A DNA stretch of 64,000 nt, from assembly GCF_052055585.1 (NCBI RefSeq), contig NZ_CP170485.1:2666001-2730000 (forward strand). Reading direction: 5' to 3'. Each line of letters starts with the position of its first letter. Within the stretch, counting starts at the first letter, position 1. The notes under the pieces are model-generated. The model had not been told where the DNA came from. It saw only the letters and a program-made list of their open reading frames with translations, and searched no databases. The position numbers and the translations under genes are program-made. Below, piece by piece: positions 53,921 through 61,869 of this stretch. This stretch comes from Oceanicaulis sp052055585. Its GTDB lineage: Bacteria; Pseudomonadota; Alphaproteobacteria; Caulobacterales; Maricaulaceae.

Positions 53921-53943
53921 TTCGGCCTGACAGACAGGCCGAA
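53921..53943 (-). terminator. Intercistronic hairpin after the Wzc-like gene
   Basis: TTCGGCCTG (53921-53929) pairs perfectly with CAGGCCGAA (53935-53943) around a 5-base loop. No U-run follows on the minus transcript, so it may stabilise or dampen the message and not fully stop it. Confidence 0.5.
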
Positions 53944-53947
53944 ACCG

Positions 53948-56167
53948 CTACTCGCTATAATACTTCCGATAGGAATTATAATAATAGCCTGAGGCGTCAT
54001 AGCCATAGCGGGCCTGGGCTTCCATATCCACATTGTTCAGGACAACGCCCATCACCTTGGCGCGCACCGAATGCAACTCGCTGATCGCCCGGCGGACCAC
54101 CCCGGTCGGGGTCTTCTTCCACTTGGCGGCCAATAGCACTGCATCCGCACGTGACGTGATCACACGCGTATCAGCCACGGCCAGAACCGGAGCCGTATCG
54201 ACGACGACGAGATCATAGGTGTCGCGCAGCTTGCTCAGGATGGCGTTGAATGCCGCGGAGTCGAACACGTCACGCGGTGTGAAGGTCGGCGTGATCACCG
54301 GCAGGATAGCCAGACCGGTCTTCTCTTCGACCTGAATGACATCCTCAAGCGCGGCCTGACCGGACAGCACTTCCAGCAGACCCTGCTCGGCGTTCTCACA
54401 GATTGCATGGGTCAGCAGGCGACGGCGCAGATCACAATCGACCACAATGGTCTTTGAACCCGCGAGTGCTGAAACCCGCCCCAGACACAGAGACGTTGTC
54501 GTCTTGCCATCCCCGGGCAGAGCCGATGTGACCGCCACGACTTTGGTATCCTGATCCACCCCGCTGAGGCGGATGGCGGACCTGACCGTCCTGAAGCTCT
54601 CGGCAAAACTCGACAGCGGTTTTTCCAGGATATACGCCCCCGGATCCACACTCTCGCCGGAGAAACGTCCCATAAGCCCGGTCTTCAGACGCGGAACAGA
54701 CACGATATGGGGCAGGCCAAGCTGGCGCTCCACATCAGTTTCCGTATGCAGACCATTATCGAGCATTTCCAGCACGAAGATGACACCGACCCCCACCACG
54801 CCAGCGAGCACAATGCCCAGAGCAAGGTTCAGCATCACGCGCGGAGAGCTGGGAGAAATCGGAGTTGAGGCCCGGGCCACGATCCGCGCATCCGCTTCGG
54901 TCAGGCCTTCGGTTTCATTGGTCTGACGGAAACGGTTCAGGAAGCTCTCGAACAGAGCGCGGCTGGCGTCAGCCTCGCGCTCAAGCTCGCGCAAGCGGAC
55001 AATCGCGCTGTTGTTTTCCGACAGCTCGCTCCGCGCCTGAACCAGGCTGCCTTCCAGTGAGCGAACCCGCTGGGCGGCGACGCTGACCTCGTTTTCCAGG
55101 CTGGCGACAATCCGGGTGATCTCGGCGTCAATCTGGGAGTTGATGTCAGACAGCTCACGATTGACCGTCAGGATCTGCGGGTGACGCGGACCGTAGCGGC
55201 CGCTCAGATCGGCCAGACGACGCGCCACTTCCGCTTGCTGACGACGCAGCTCGCGGATCACTTCGGACGACAGCACTTCGGCGATGGTGTCAGCGGCGAC
55301 GCCACGCTGGATCTGGGACCGCACCGTATCAAGACGCGCCCGCGCTTCGGACAGGCTGGCGCGCTGGATCGCAAGCTGGCTGTTCAGGTCCGTCACCTGC
55401 TGCTCGGCGACCGTCGCGCCTTCTGCATCAATCAGACCTGCTTCATCACGATAGCGCGCGACCGCTTCTTCGCGAACCCGCACCTCTTCGCGCAAGGTCT
55501 CGACGCGCTCATTCAGCCATTCATTAGCGCGTTCAGTCGCCTCGAACTTGGCTTCCAGCTGGGTCAGAAGATACGCTTCGGCATAGGCATTCGCGATATC
55601 ACGGGCCAGGCTGGGCGTTTCAGAGGTCGCAGAGATCTCGATCACATAGGTCAGGCCCGCCCGCCGGATGGTGCGAACCTCCATCAGGGCATTGATGACC
55701 CGATCATATTCACGCGCCGCACGCTCATCCTCGGACAGCGCGTTATCGCCCCCCGGACGCAGCACGCTCTTCAGACCGTTCAGCAGAGACGACACCCCAC
55801 CGCTCTCGCGCAGGCTGGCGTTGAACTCAGGCACAGCGACCAGATTGAGCTCATTGGCTACAGTCTCGGCCAGAGAGCGGGAGCGCAGGACCTCAACCTC
55901 GGTGTCCACCATGGCGGAATCCGGCGGCGCTCCCGAGAGCACGGCTTCGATATCGACCACCTGGGACTGGCGCACATTCAGCACCACATCCGCAGTCGCC
56001 GTATATTTCGGCGTGGCTTGCAGGGTGAACAGAACCACCGCGAGGAAAGTCAGACACCCGGCTGCGAACAAACTCCAGAACCGGCGCCGGAAAATCGAGA
56101 GCAACTCCCGCAGATCAATCAGATCCTCTGAAGCGGGAGCATGCGGTTGGGTCGTCGCGTCTGCCAT
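53948..56167 (-). CDS. Wzc-like polysaccharide co-polymerase / BY-kinase
   Basis: A 739-residue inner-membrane protein. The Wzz domain starts at about residue 16 (LIDLRELLSIFRRRFWSLFAAGCLTFLAVVLF, first helix). A long periplasmic coiled coil (residues 200-420; VETLREEVRVREEAVARYRDE) and a second helix at about 443-465 follow. The C-terminal tyrosine kinase domain has Walker A TSALPGDGKTTTS, Walker A' IVVDCDLRRR and Walker B VVVDTAPVLAVADTR. The tail is a Tyr cluster (RYGYDASGYYYNSYRKYY) that is phosphorylated in this family. It sets polymer length and export with Wza and Wzy. It is the key gene of the exopolysaccharide locus. Confidence 0.93.
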   Translation of the reverse strand: MADATTQPHAPASEDLIDLRELLSIFRRRFWSLFAAGCLTFLAVVLFTLQATPKYTATADVVLNVRQSQVVDIEAVLSGAPPDSAMVDTEVEVLRSRSLAETVANELNLVAVPEFNASLRESGGVSSLLNGLKSVLRPGGDNALSEDERAAREYDRVINALMEVRTIRRAGLTYVIEISATSETPSLARDIANAYAEAYLLTQLEAKFEATERANEWLNERVETLREEVRVREEAVARYRDEAGLIDAEGATVAEQQVTDLNSQLAIQRASLSEARARLDTVRSQIQRGVAADTIAEVLSSEVIRELRRQQAEVARRLADLSGRYGPRHPQILTVNRELSDINSQIDAEITRIVASLENEVSVAAQRVRSLEGSLVQARSELSENNSAIVRLRELEREADASRALFESFLNRFRQTNETEGLTEADARIVARASTPISPSSPRVMLNLALGIVLAGVVGVGVIFVLEMLDNGLHTETDVERQLGLPHIVSVPRLKTGLMGRFSGESVDPGAYILEKPLSSFAESFRTVRSAIRLSGVDQDTKVVAVTSALPGDGKTTTSLCLGRVSALAGSKTIVVDCDLRRRLLTHAICENAEQGLLEVLSGQAALEDVIQVEEKTGLAILPVITPTFTPRDVFDSAAFNAILSKLRDTYDLVVVDTAPVLAVADTRVITSRADAVLLAAKWKKTPTGVVRRAISELHSVRAKVMGVVLNNVDMEAQARYGYDASGYYYNSYRKYYSE

Positions 56168-56191
56168 CAGTCATGCCTCAAAAAGGGAACT

Positions 56192-56217
56192 GCCCGCTCC
56201 ACGTGCACGGAGCGGGC
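56192..56217 (-). terminator. Hairpin between the barrel gene and the Wzc-like gene
   Basis: GCCCGCTCC (56192-56200) pairs with GGAGCGGGC (56209-56217). On the minus transcript AGUUCCC and a U5 run follow, so partial termination is plausible. Confidence 0.6.
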
Positions 56218-56241
56218 CATAGTCAGCGTCCCGATTGAAGA

Positions 56242-57513
56242 CTATCGACGCAGGACAATGCTGATGCCGAAGGAATTGCGGGAATAGTCCTGATTGCCCG
56301 CCAGACCTTTGGAATCCTGGTCGACATAGGTGTAGCTCGCGCGCACGCCCACATTCCGGTTCATGAAGTAGGTGACGCCAGCATTCGCGCTCCAGCGATC
56401 ATCTTCACGATCAATGCCGGAATACTCGTCCTTGCCCAGTGACAGACCCGCAGAAACGATCACATTGCGCTTGAGCTCATGGTCCACGTTTACAGACAGG
56501 TTCTGGGCCACATAGCCGCCCGAATTGGCGATAGCGGCATCCTGAATGGAGCGCGTCGCCGAAGCCGTGACCGTGGTCAGCGCCGTCGGGAACCATTCCA
56601 CCAGGCCTTCAATGCTCAGGCCGTCAATCGTGGGCAGGCTGGCGTCGTCATAGGACTGTTCCATATAGCCCACGCCGATCACGCCACGCGCCACGCCATT
56701 GATGTCGAAGTCCGCACCAACATCCACGGTGTAGCCGTCGGAATCGCGCAGCAGGCCTACCGCAGGCGGAGCCAGATCATATTCACGCGTGTTGGCCTGG
56801 GCCCGCAGGAAGACAGCGGTGTCCGGGCTGACAGCATAGTCGCCGCGCGCCATGTAGGTGAACTGATCGCGATCGCGGAAGTCCTGATCCGCAACGCCGC
56901 CACCAAACAGAGGCGCATCGGAATAGTCATACTGGCCATAATCGACGCGGCCCTGAAGACGGAAGCGACCCGAGGCCCGCATGGCGCCAAAGAAGGCGGT
57001 CAGCGTGTCATACTCGATCGGCTCGGCGGCTTGTCCGGCGGCGCCAGCAGAGGTGCGCGGCTCGGTCAGGTCGGAATAGCGCGCTCCGGCTTCAAGGGAA
57101 GTTGCGCCATCCACATCCAGCTTGCCGGCGAGGCCTGCCGTCGCATTCCAGACGCTTTCGTCGGAAAAGTCGAAATACTCGCGACGGGTCACGGACGCAT
57201 CCCCGGTCACCGCGTGACGCGACCAGGTGGTTTCGAACGCGACAGACGGGGTGATGATCGCCACCACGTCGGATTCTTCATTCGAGGACGCGCCGAACAC
57301 GTTGTCGGTATACTCAAGACCCAGGGTCAGTTCGGGGTAGAAAATGAGCGCCCCGCTCTGCACGCCGCCGCCATCATATTCCGGACGCGGGCGGTCCATG
57401 ACGCTGACATTGCGGTTGCGGTCAAACATGCTTTGCGCGCCGCTGACCTGAGCCAGTGCGGGCGCGGACAGTGTGGTTAACGCAAGGGAAGAAATCAGTA
57501 CTGCGCGCATCAT
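56242..57513 (-). CDS. Outer-membrane beta-barrel protein (BBP2/OMP_b-brl_2 family)
   Basis: About 423 residues from ATG 57513, which has GAGGGG 7 bases upstream; the ATGs at 57546 and 57528 lack this. The signal peptide is MRAVLISSLALTTLSAPALAQ. The rest is made of alternating amphipathic strands with frequent aromatic ends, e.g. LGLEYTDNVFGASSNEE, FLRAQANTREYDLA, VGYMEQSYDD and GVRASYTYVDQDSKG, ending in SIVLRR. It belongs to the large barrel family often encoded in exopolysaccharide loci. Its position between Wzc-like and Wza genes suggests an outer-membrane export or anchoring role, perhaps as an alternative to a Wza octamer. The exact function is not known. Confidence 0.8.
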   Translation of the reverse strand: MMRAVLISSLALTTLSAPALAQVSGAQSMFDRNRNVSVMDRPRPEYDGGGVQSGALIFYPELTLGLEYTDNVFGASSNEESDVVAIITPSVAFETTWSRHAVTGDASVTRREYFDFSDESVWNATAGLAGKLDVDGATSLEAGARYSDLTEPRTSAGAAGQAAEPIEYDTLTAFFGAMRASGRFRLQGRVDYGQYDYSDAPLFGGGVADQDFRDRDQFTYMARGDYAVSPDTAVFLRAQANTREYDLAPPAVGLLRDSDGYTVDVGADFDINGVARGVIGVGYMEQSYDDASLPTIDGLSIEGLVEWFPTALTTVTASATRSIQDAAIANSGGYVAQNLSVNVDHELKRNVIVSAGLSLGKDEYSGIDREDDRWSANAGVTYFMNRNVGVRASYTYVDQDSKGLAGNQDYSRNSFGISIVLRR

Positions 57514-57547
57514 GTCGACGCCCCTCATACACCCGTGTGTAGACATC

Positions 57548-57576
57548 CGGGAGCGAGCGAGTTCCGCCCGCTCCCG
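57548..57576 (-). terminator. Intercistronic stem-loop between the small exported gene and the barrel gene
   Basis: CGGGAGCG (57548-57555) pairs with CGCTCCCG (57569-57576), with an inner GCG/CGC extension after one mismatch. No U-run follows on the minus transcript. It may protect the upstream message or lower expression of the barrel gene. Confidence 0.5.
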
Positions 57577-57610
57577 ATCTTTATGAATTTATTGCGGCCG
57601 AAGCCGGAGA

Positions 57611-58063
57611 TTAGTAGTCGGAGTTACCGCCGCCACCGCCCGGGGTTGCCGGGGGAGGGGTCGGAGCGCCGTCACCGGAACCGCCTGAACCGCCAGTGGC
57701 GCCGCCACCGTTGTTCGCATTGCCGTTGTTCGGGTTGGTCGCAACGTTAACGGCCGCGGTCACAACAGCCGGGTTGGTGGCGTTGTTCGCAGCAACCGTC
57801 GACATGGCGATCGCGATGGTGGAGGCGTCAGCGCCGGACTGAGCGACGACCGCATTGATCGCTGCTTCGATTTGCTCTTCGGTTGCATCCGGACCCAGCG
57901 CGTCAATCGCCGCCTGAACGGCGTTAGCCAGGGTGACGGCATCCATGCTCTGGCCCTCAGGCGCCTGAGCTGCTTGCGCGAAAACCGGTGCGGAAACGCC
58001 GACGCCGGCGGTCAGGCCCAGCGCCAAAGCGGAGGCGACGCCGATTACAGTCTTTGAAGCCAT
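57611..58063 (-). CDS. Small exported Ala-rich protein with Gly/Pro-rich tail
   Basis: About 150 residues from ATG 58063 (MASKTVIGVASALAL...), with AGAGGGAC upstream. The signal peptide ends in APVFAQ. The mature part is Ala/Asn/Val-rich and helical (AVTLANAVQAAIDALGPDATEEQIEAAINAVV). A low-complexity tail follows (NNGNANNGGGATGGSGGSGDG, TPPPATPGGGGGNSDY). I do not recognise a family. Lying inside the exopolysaccharide operon, it may be a matrix or envelope protein secreted or retained with the polymer; this is inference from position. A hairpin GCTGC/GCAGC lies in its leader. Confidence 0.7.
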   Translation of the reverse strand: MASKTVIGVASALALGLTAGVGVSAPVFAQAAQAPEGQSMDAVTLANAVQAAIDALGPDATEEQIEAAINAVVAQSGADASTIAIAMSTVAANNATNPAVVTAAVNVATNPNNGNANNGGGATGGSGGSGDGAPTPPPATPGGGGGNSDY

Positions 58064-58256
58064 TTTCTGTCCCTCTTGGTCAGCTGCCGAGGCAGCGGCC
58101 ATACATAGTGACCAAAGTACTAACAGAAACAGGGCGAAAACGCGAGTCGCATTCAACCGTGTCGCGTTTTTGTGGCGCATGGGTCACAGCAGCGTCAGGC
58201 TCCCAATATTTCCAGTCAGATAGGCTTCGTCCATCTGAGCGATTCAGATCCGGGCC

Positions 58257-60047
58257 TTACGCATCTGCATCATTTATTCCGGTCAGCCAGCGCTGATACG
58301 CCCGTCCAGGAAGGGCTCTCGATTCTCGCTGCGCTGCAGCGCGAACATCATCCGGCAACTCCGCCCAGACCTCCAGAACGAACCGGCTGCGCCATTGCAG
58401 ATAGGATTGCCCCCCATAGGGCAAGAGCAGGTAAGAGCGCCTCAGATCCTCGATACCGGCCTCGGTCATAACGCCAAAGGCGTGATACCCGGCAAAAGCG
58501 CGCTTGCCCCACACCTCGCCATCGCGCGGCTCTTCCGCCAGCGAGCGGGAGAACGCCCAGTAGGCGAGGCCGTAATCGGGCTCGACCAGGCGCAAGGCCC
58601 GATCTCCGATCGCCTCATAGTATCGGGCGCTATGCCCGGACGCTTCGGTCTGGCCATGACGGGCGACAAAACGCGCATCGGAGAGCATCAGGATCCTGTC
58701 AGCCGCCAAATGGTCACGCGCGCCCAGTGCGGATACGCCAGCAGCCAGCGCCAATACAGCCGCCAGGGCGCCCGTTACGGGCCAGCCCGCACTTCGCAGG
58801 TCTGACTTGCTGCGATTGGCGATCCCCGCGCCCAGTCCGAGCATCCAGCAGAACAGCCAGAAGAAGCCGGAGATTTCCAGCGCAAAATCGACCATGGCGT
58901 GCGCCAGAACGAAAACGATGACCACGAGCAGGCCGCGCAGCAGCTCGCGCTGACGTCGACGCCGGCTCAAGCCCCGACGCACCTGCTGTACAAGTCCCGC
59001 CAGCACCGCCGCGCCGCCGAGGGTTCCAACGCTTCCTGCCTGAAGCATCCACTGCAGGAACAGATTGTGTGCGGCGTTGGGCATCATCACGCCGCGCGGC
59101 GTGTCGATCATTTCATAGAGTCGCGCCATGAACGGGAAACCGCCCAGCCCCTGCCCCAGGACGGGCGCATACCACACCGCAGACCAATAGGCGGCGAACT
59201 GCTGGACGCGCACATTCTCTGACAATTGCGCATCCACCTGCGCCAGACGCGCCGAATAGACGCCCCCGGAAACCCCGAACACAACCAGCACGGCGATCAC
59301 AACCAGGAGCGGCGTCGCCAGCGACCGGACGCTGCCGCCCTTGCGCCAGTCCGCGACCGAGCGCCAGAACGACAATCCCACCGCGCACAGCACGAACAGG
59401 CTGATCCCCGCGCGAGAGCCCGTCAGGAACAGGCATGTGACCGTGACGACGAGAGCCGCAACCGGCAACACCAGCACCCTTGCATAGGCGTCCGGCCGTC
59501 GCCCCCGACACTGCCTGAGCCCCCGCAGGAGAGACGTCACCGCCATCAGGGCGATGACGCCATAGAAGGTTGCGGCGGTATTGGGCGACAGGAAGGGCGC
59601 AGACATGCGCTCGAACTGGTAGTGCCGCTCGAAGCCGAAGATCGTGCGCGGGTCGACAATGAAGTCCACAAAGCTGGCGAAGCCGACCAAAGCGCCCAGT
59701 CCCAGCGTGACCAGCCACAAGCGGTCCGAGCGTTCGGTGGACCGCCCGCCCTCGCGCGCGACCAGAAAGACCCCGGCCCCGGCGATCAGGCTGGCGTATT
59801 CCGACGCCCCCGTCGACATCCAGCCCTTGAGGACGCCCAGCCCGGCCAGCGCGACAGCGCCAGCGAGCCAGGCCACCGTCACGACGTCAAGCCGGGGCCG
59901 ACGCACCAGAACGATGATGACGCTGAAAGCCAGAAGCAGGGCGGAGAAGGTCAGGGCGCTGGACGAGGAGTCCGCGCCCAGAGCCAGACAAGCGCTCATG
60001 ATCAGCGTCACAAGCGTTGCGAACGGCCAGACGTCCCGCATCCTCAA
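58257..60047 (-). CDS. O-antigen ligase/Wzy-like polysaccharide polymerase with periplasmic C-terminal region
   Basis: A 596-residue membrane protein with about 10-12 helices (WPFATLVTLIMSACLALGA, VTVAWLAGAVALAGLGVL, etc.). The Wzy_C/WaaL loop LFLTGSRAGISLFVLC carries the conserved Arg. A large periplasmic loop includes GQGLGGFPFMARLYEM and AHNLFLQWMLQAG with the conserved His. The C-terminal 170 residues (DARFVARHGQTEASGHSARYYEAIGDRALRLV) are soluble and TPR-like. The first codon could be TTG 60047 or ATG 60041. It probably polymerises or ligates the exported glycan. It is 25 bases downstream of wza. Confidence 0.85.
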   Translation of the reverse strand: MRMRDVWPFATLVTLIMSACLALGADSSSSALTFSALLLAFSVIIVLVRRPRLDVVTVAWLAGAVALAGLGVLKGWMSTGASEYASLIAGAGVFLVAREGGRSTERSDRLWLVTLGLGALVGFASFVDFIVDPRTIFGFERHYQFERMSAPFLSPNTAATFYGVIALMAVTSLLRGLRQCRGRRPDAYARVLVLPVAALVVTVTCLFLTGSRAGISLFVLCAVGLSFWRSVADWRKGGSVRSLATPLLVVIAVLVVFGVSGGVYSARLAQVDAQLSENVRVQQFAAYWSAVWYAPVLGQGLGGFPFMARLYEMIDTPRGVMMPNAAHNLFLQWMLQAGSVGTLGGAAVLAGLVQQVRRGLSRRRRQRELLRGLLVVIVFVLAHAMVDFALEISGFFWLFCWMLGLGAGIANRSKSDLRSAGWPVTGALAAVLALAAGVSALGARDHLAADRILMLSDARFVARHGQTEASGHSARYYEAIGDRALRLVEPDYGLAYWAFSRSLAEEPRDGEVWGKRAFAGYHAFGVMTEAGIEDLRRSYLLLPYGGQSYLQWRSRFVLEVWAELPDDVRAAAQRESRALPGRAYQRWLTGINDADA

Positions 60048-60071
60048 CCCGCCCGGTCGTCTGGCGCGCGC

Positions 60072-60656
60072 CTAGAAGAAGCGCTCTGCGATGCGGATCG
60101 TATCACCGGGCATCACGCGCACCGTGGCGGTCAGCGGCAGCTCGACCTCCTGATTGGTGTCGGCGCGTTTGATGAACACGACACGCGTATTGGCCCGGTA
60201 GGTGAAGCCGCCGGCGCGCGCCACGGCGTTCATCACTGTCAAACCGTCCGTATAAGGATACTCGCCGGATTCCTCGACCTCGCCCAGAATATAGAAGGGG
60301 CGGTAGTTGAGCACTTCGGCGCTGACCCGGGGATCGGTGAGGTAGCCGTCTGACAGCAGGGTTTCGATCTCGGTGCGGAATTCCTGCAAGGTCTTGCCGC
60401 CGGCCGGAACCTCGCCCACCAGAGGCAGCGACACCATGCCCGCGCCATCGACCACGAACTCGCCCGACAGGTCTTCCTCGCCAAACACGATCACGCGCAC
60501 CTGATCGCCCGAGCCCAGCCGATAGGCGGCGGTCGCCTGATTGACGACCATTTCCTGAATTGCGGCGGTCTGCGCCGGCGCCGGGTCGGATCCGCTCGTC
60601 GCGCAGCCGACGACGGCGAACGCCAGCAGGATATTCAACAGAACGACGCGCAGCAT
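60072..60656 (-). CDS. Wza-like polysaccharide export lipoprotein
   Basis: About 194 residues from ATG 60656 (MLRVVLLNILLAFAVVGC). The lipobox VVGC places a lipid-anchored Cys at residue 18. The Poly_export domain is clear (YRLGSGDQVRVIVFGEEDLSGEFVVDGAGMVSLPLVGEVPAGGKTL, where GSGDQVRV and the DGAG...PLVGEV pattern are diagnostic). One SLBB-like domain follows (RPFYILGEVEESGEYPYTDGLTVMNAVARAGGFT). It lacks the C-terminal amphipathic helix of E. coli Wza, so the outer-membrane barrel may be supplied by the neighbouring barrel protein. GAGGGGA precedes the start. It diverges from the spike genes. Confidence 0.9.
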   Translation of the reverse strand: MLRVVLLNILLAFAVVGCATSGSDPAPAQTAAIQEMVVNQATAAYRLGSGDQVRVIVFGEEDLSGEFVVDGAGMVSLPLVGEVPAGGKTLQEFRTEIETLLSDGYLTDPRVSAEVLNYRPFYILGEVEESGEYPYTDGLTVMNAVARAGGFTYRANTRVVFIKRADTNQEVELPLTATVRVMPGDTIRIAERFF

Positions 60657-60853
60657 GGCAGTCCCCTCATCACTCTCACGTGTGTCTTTCATATAGGAGA
60701 CAGCCTCGCAATTAAAGCGTTTACGGCGGGTGCGAAGACGCGCCCCGCCCTCAAACACCTCTGCGACACGTCCGGGATGCGTGCGGTCTATCCGCCCCCT
60801 GCCCCCGCAGAGCTAGGCTTTCAGGCCTTCGACCTTGCCAACAGGAGACTGAA

Positions 60854-61111
60854 ATGACCGACGACAGCCGCGCCTCCGGCCTGACCAGCCCGCCCCTCTA
60901 CGGCTTCGCCATCACCCCTGATGACGCGCAGGACCTGCCTCGTCCCACCCGCGCCCTGATGGTCGGCGCAGCTGGCGATGTGCGCGTAACCCTCGTGTCC
61001 GGCGACGAGCTGGTCCTGCCCAGCCTCGCGCCCGGCGCGCAATACGCCCTTCGCGTGCGTCGCGTACACGCCGCCGACACAACCGCCGCGCAGATCGTGG
61101 GGCTGGCATGA
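60854..61111 (+). CDS. GTA head-spike base protein, RCAP_rcc01079 family
   Basis: An 85-residue protein: AITPDDAQDLPRPTRALMVG, then AAGDVRVTLVSGDELVLPSLAPG, then YALRVRRVHAADTTAAQIVGL. This order is that of the spike-base family typified by R. capsulatus rcc01079 (ghsA), which attaches spikes to the GTA capsid. An AGGAGACTGAA ribosome site precedes ATG 60854. The next gene overlaps by four bases (ATGA), as the rcc01079/rcc01080 pair does. It belongs to a bacteriophage-derived particle but no other particle gene is nearby, and in R. capsulatus too the spike genes lie outside the main GTA cluster. It lies here inside a polysaccharide locus. Confidence 0.8.
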   Translation: MTDDSRASGLTSPPLYGFAITPDDAQDLPRPTRALMVGAAGDVRVTLVSGDELVLPSLAPGAQYALRVRRVHAADTTAAQIVGLA

Positions 61112-61824
61112 TCGGGCTGGCTCTGGGCGCAGGATGCGCGGCCGGTCAGTCAGACCCGTTGGCGCGGGTGCTGAATGGCATGAACGGGCCCTGGCCCATC
61201 CTCTATGAAGCGGCGCGCACCGGGCTGGTGTTCAATTTCACCGGGGGGCGCGACCGTCATGCGGTTGGCGGCAAGGTCTATGACACCATCGCCGCCCTGC
61301 CCGGCGTCCAGCTGGGCGCCAACGCCCCGCGCCTCAGCGCGCGCGGCCTGCGCGTGGACGGCCCGCAGGACGCCATCGCCCTCACAGACCTGCCCGCCCT
61401 GGGCTTTGACCCTCTACAACCCTTCACCCTGATCGTGGAATGGGACCTGCCCGCCCTGACCGGCCTGCAGGCCGCCCTGACGATTGATGACGGCACCACC
61501 AGCAATCGCTGGCCCCAGATCTGGGCCCACAATTCGGGGAACGCTCAGGTGTTTACGACATCGAGCGCAGGTAGCTTGCAGGGGGTGTTGAGTGCGCCAG
61601 CGACTTCAGGTCGCGGGTCTATATGGGCCACATTAACGAGCTCCAGCCTGACTGGCTCAATCAATAACGGGGCGCAGACTCACTATTTGGCGATACATCA
61701 ACCAGAATCATTAACGCGGCTGCGACTCGGCTCGCGATCAGCGGAGGGATACCTAGCCGGTTGGTTTGTATCGGCAGCCATTCTGCCCGCACCTAACAGT
61801 TCTCTCATACAAGAATGGAGCTAA
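61108..61824 (+). CDS. GTA head-spike fibre protein, rcc01080-like
   Basis: A 238-residue protein that follows the spike-base gene with a four-base overlap. The N-terminal half (GPWPILYEAARTGLVFNFTGGRDRHAVGGKVYDTIAALPGV) and the central LamG-like stretch (FTLIVEWDLPALTGLQAALTIDDGTTSNRWPQIWAHNSG) match the layout of the R. capsulatus GTA spike fibre, which binds the capsule of recipient cells. The C-terminal part (SRSAEGYLAGWFVSAAILPAPNSSLIQEWS) ends with the EWS typical of these proteins. From about 61530 the base composition falls to that of the wzx/wzy genes while the frame stays open. The tip may thus be a replaced domain. Family assignment of the second half is less sure. Confidence 0.68.
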   Translation: MIGLALGAGCAAGQSDPLARVLNGMNGPWPILYEAARTGLVFNFTGGRDRHAVGGKVYDTIAALPGVQLGANAPRLSARGLRVDGPQDAIALTDLPALGFDPLQPFTLIVEWDLPALTGLQAALTIDDGTTSNRWPQIWAHNSGNAQVFTTSSAGSLQGVLSAPATSGRGSIWATLTSSSLTGSINNGAQTHYLAIHQPESLTRLRLGSRSAEGYLAGWFVSAAILPAPNSSLIQEWS

Positions 61825-61869
61825 GCCACGTTTTCTGGTGTATGACGGTCAGAAAGACGTGAGGGGCAT

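Noticed and set aside
60854..61824. A prophage at the spike genes
   Set aside because: No capsid, terminase, tail, lysis or integrase gene is next to them. Isolated spike genes fit a GTA layout better.
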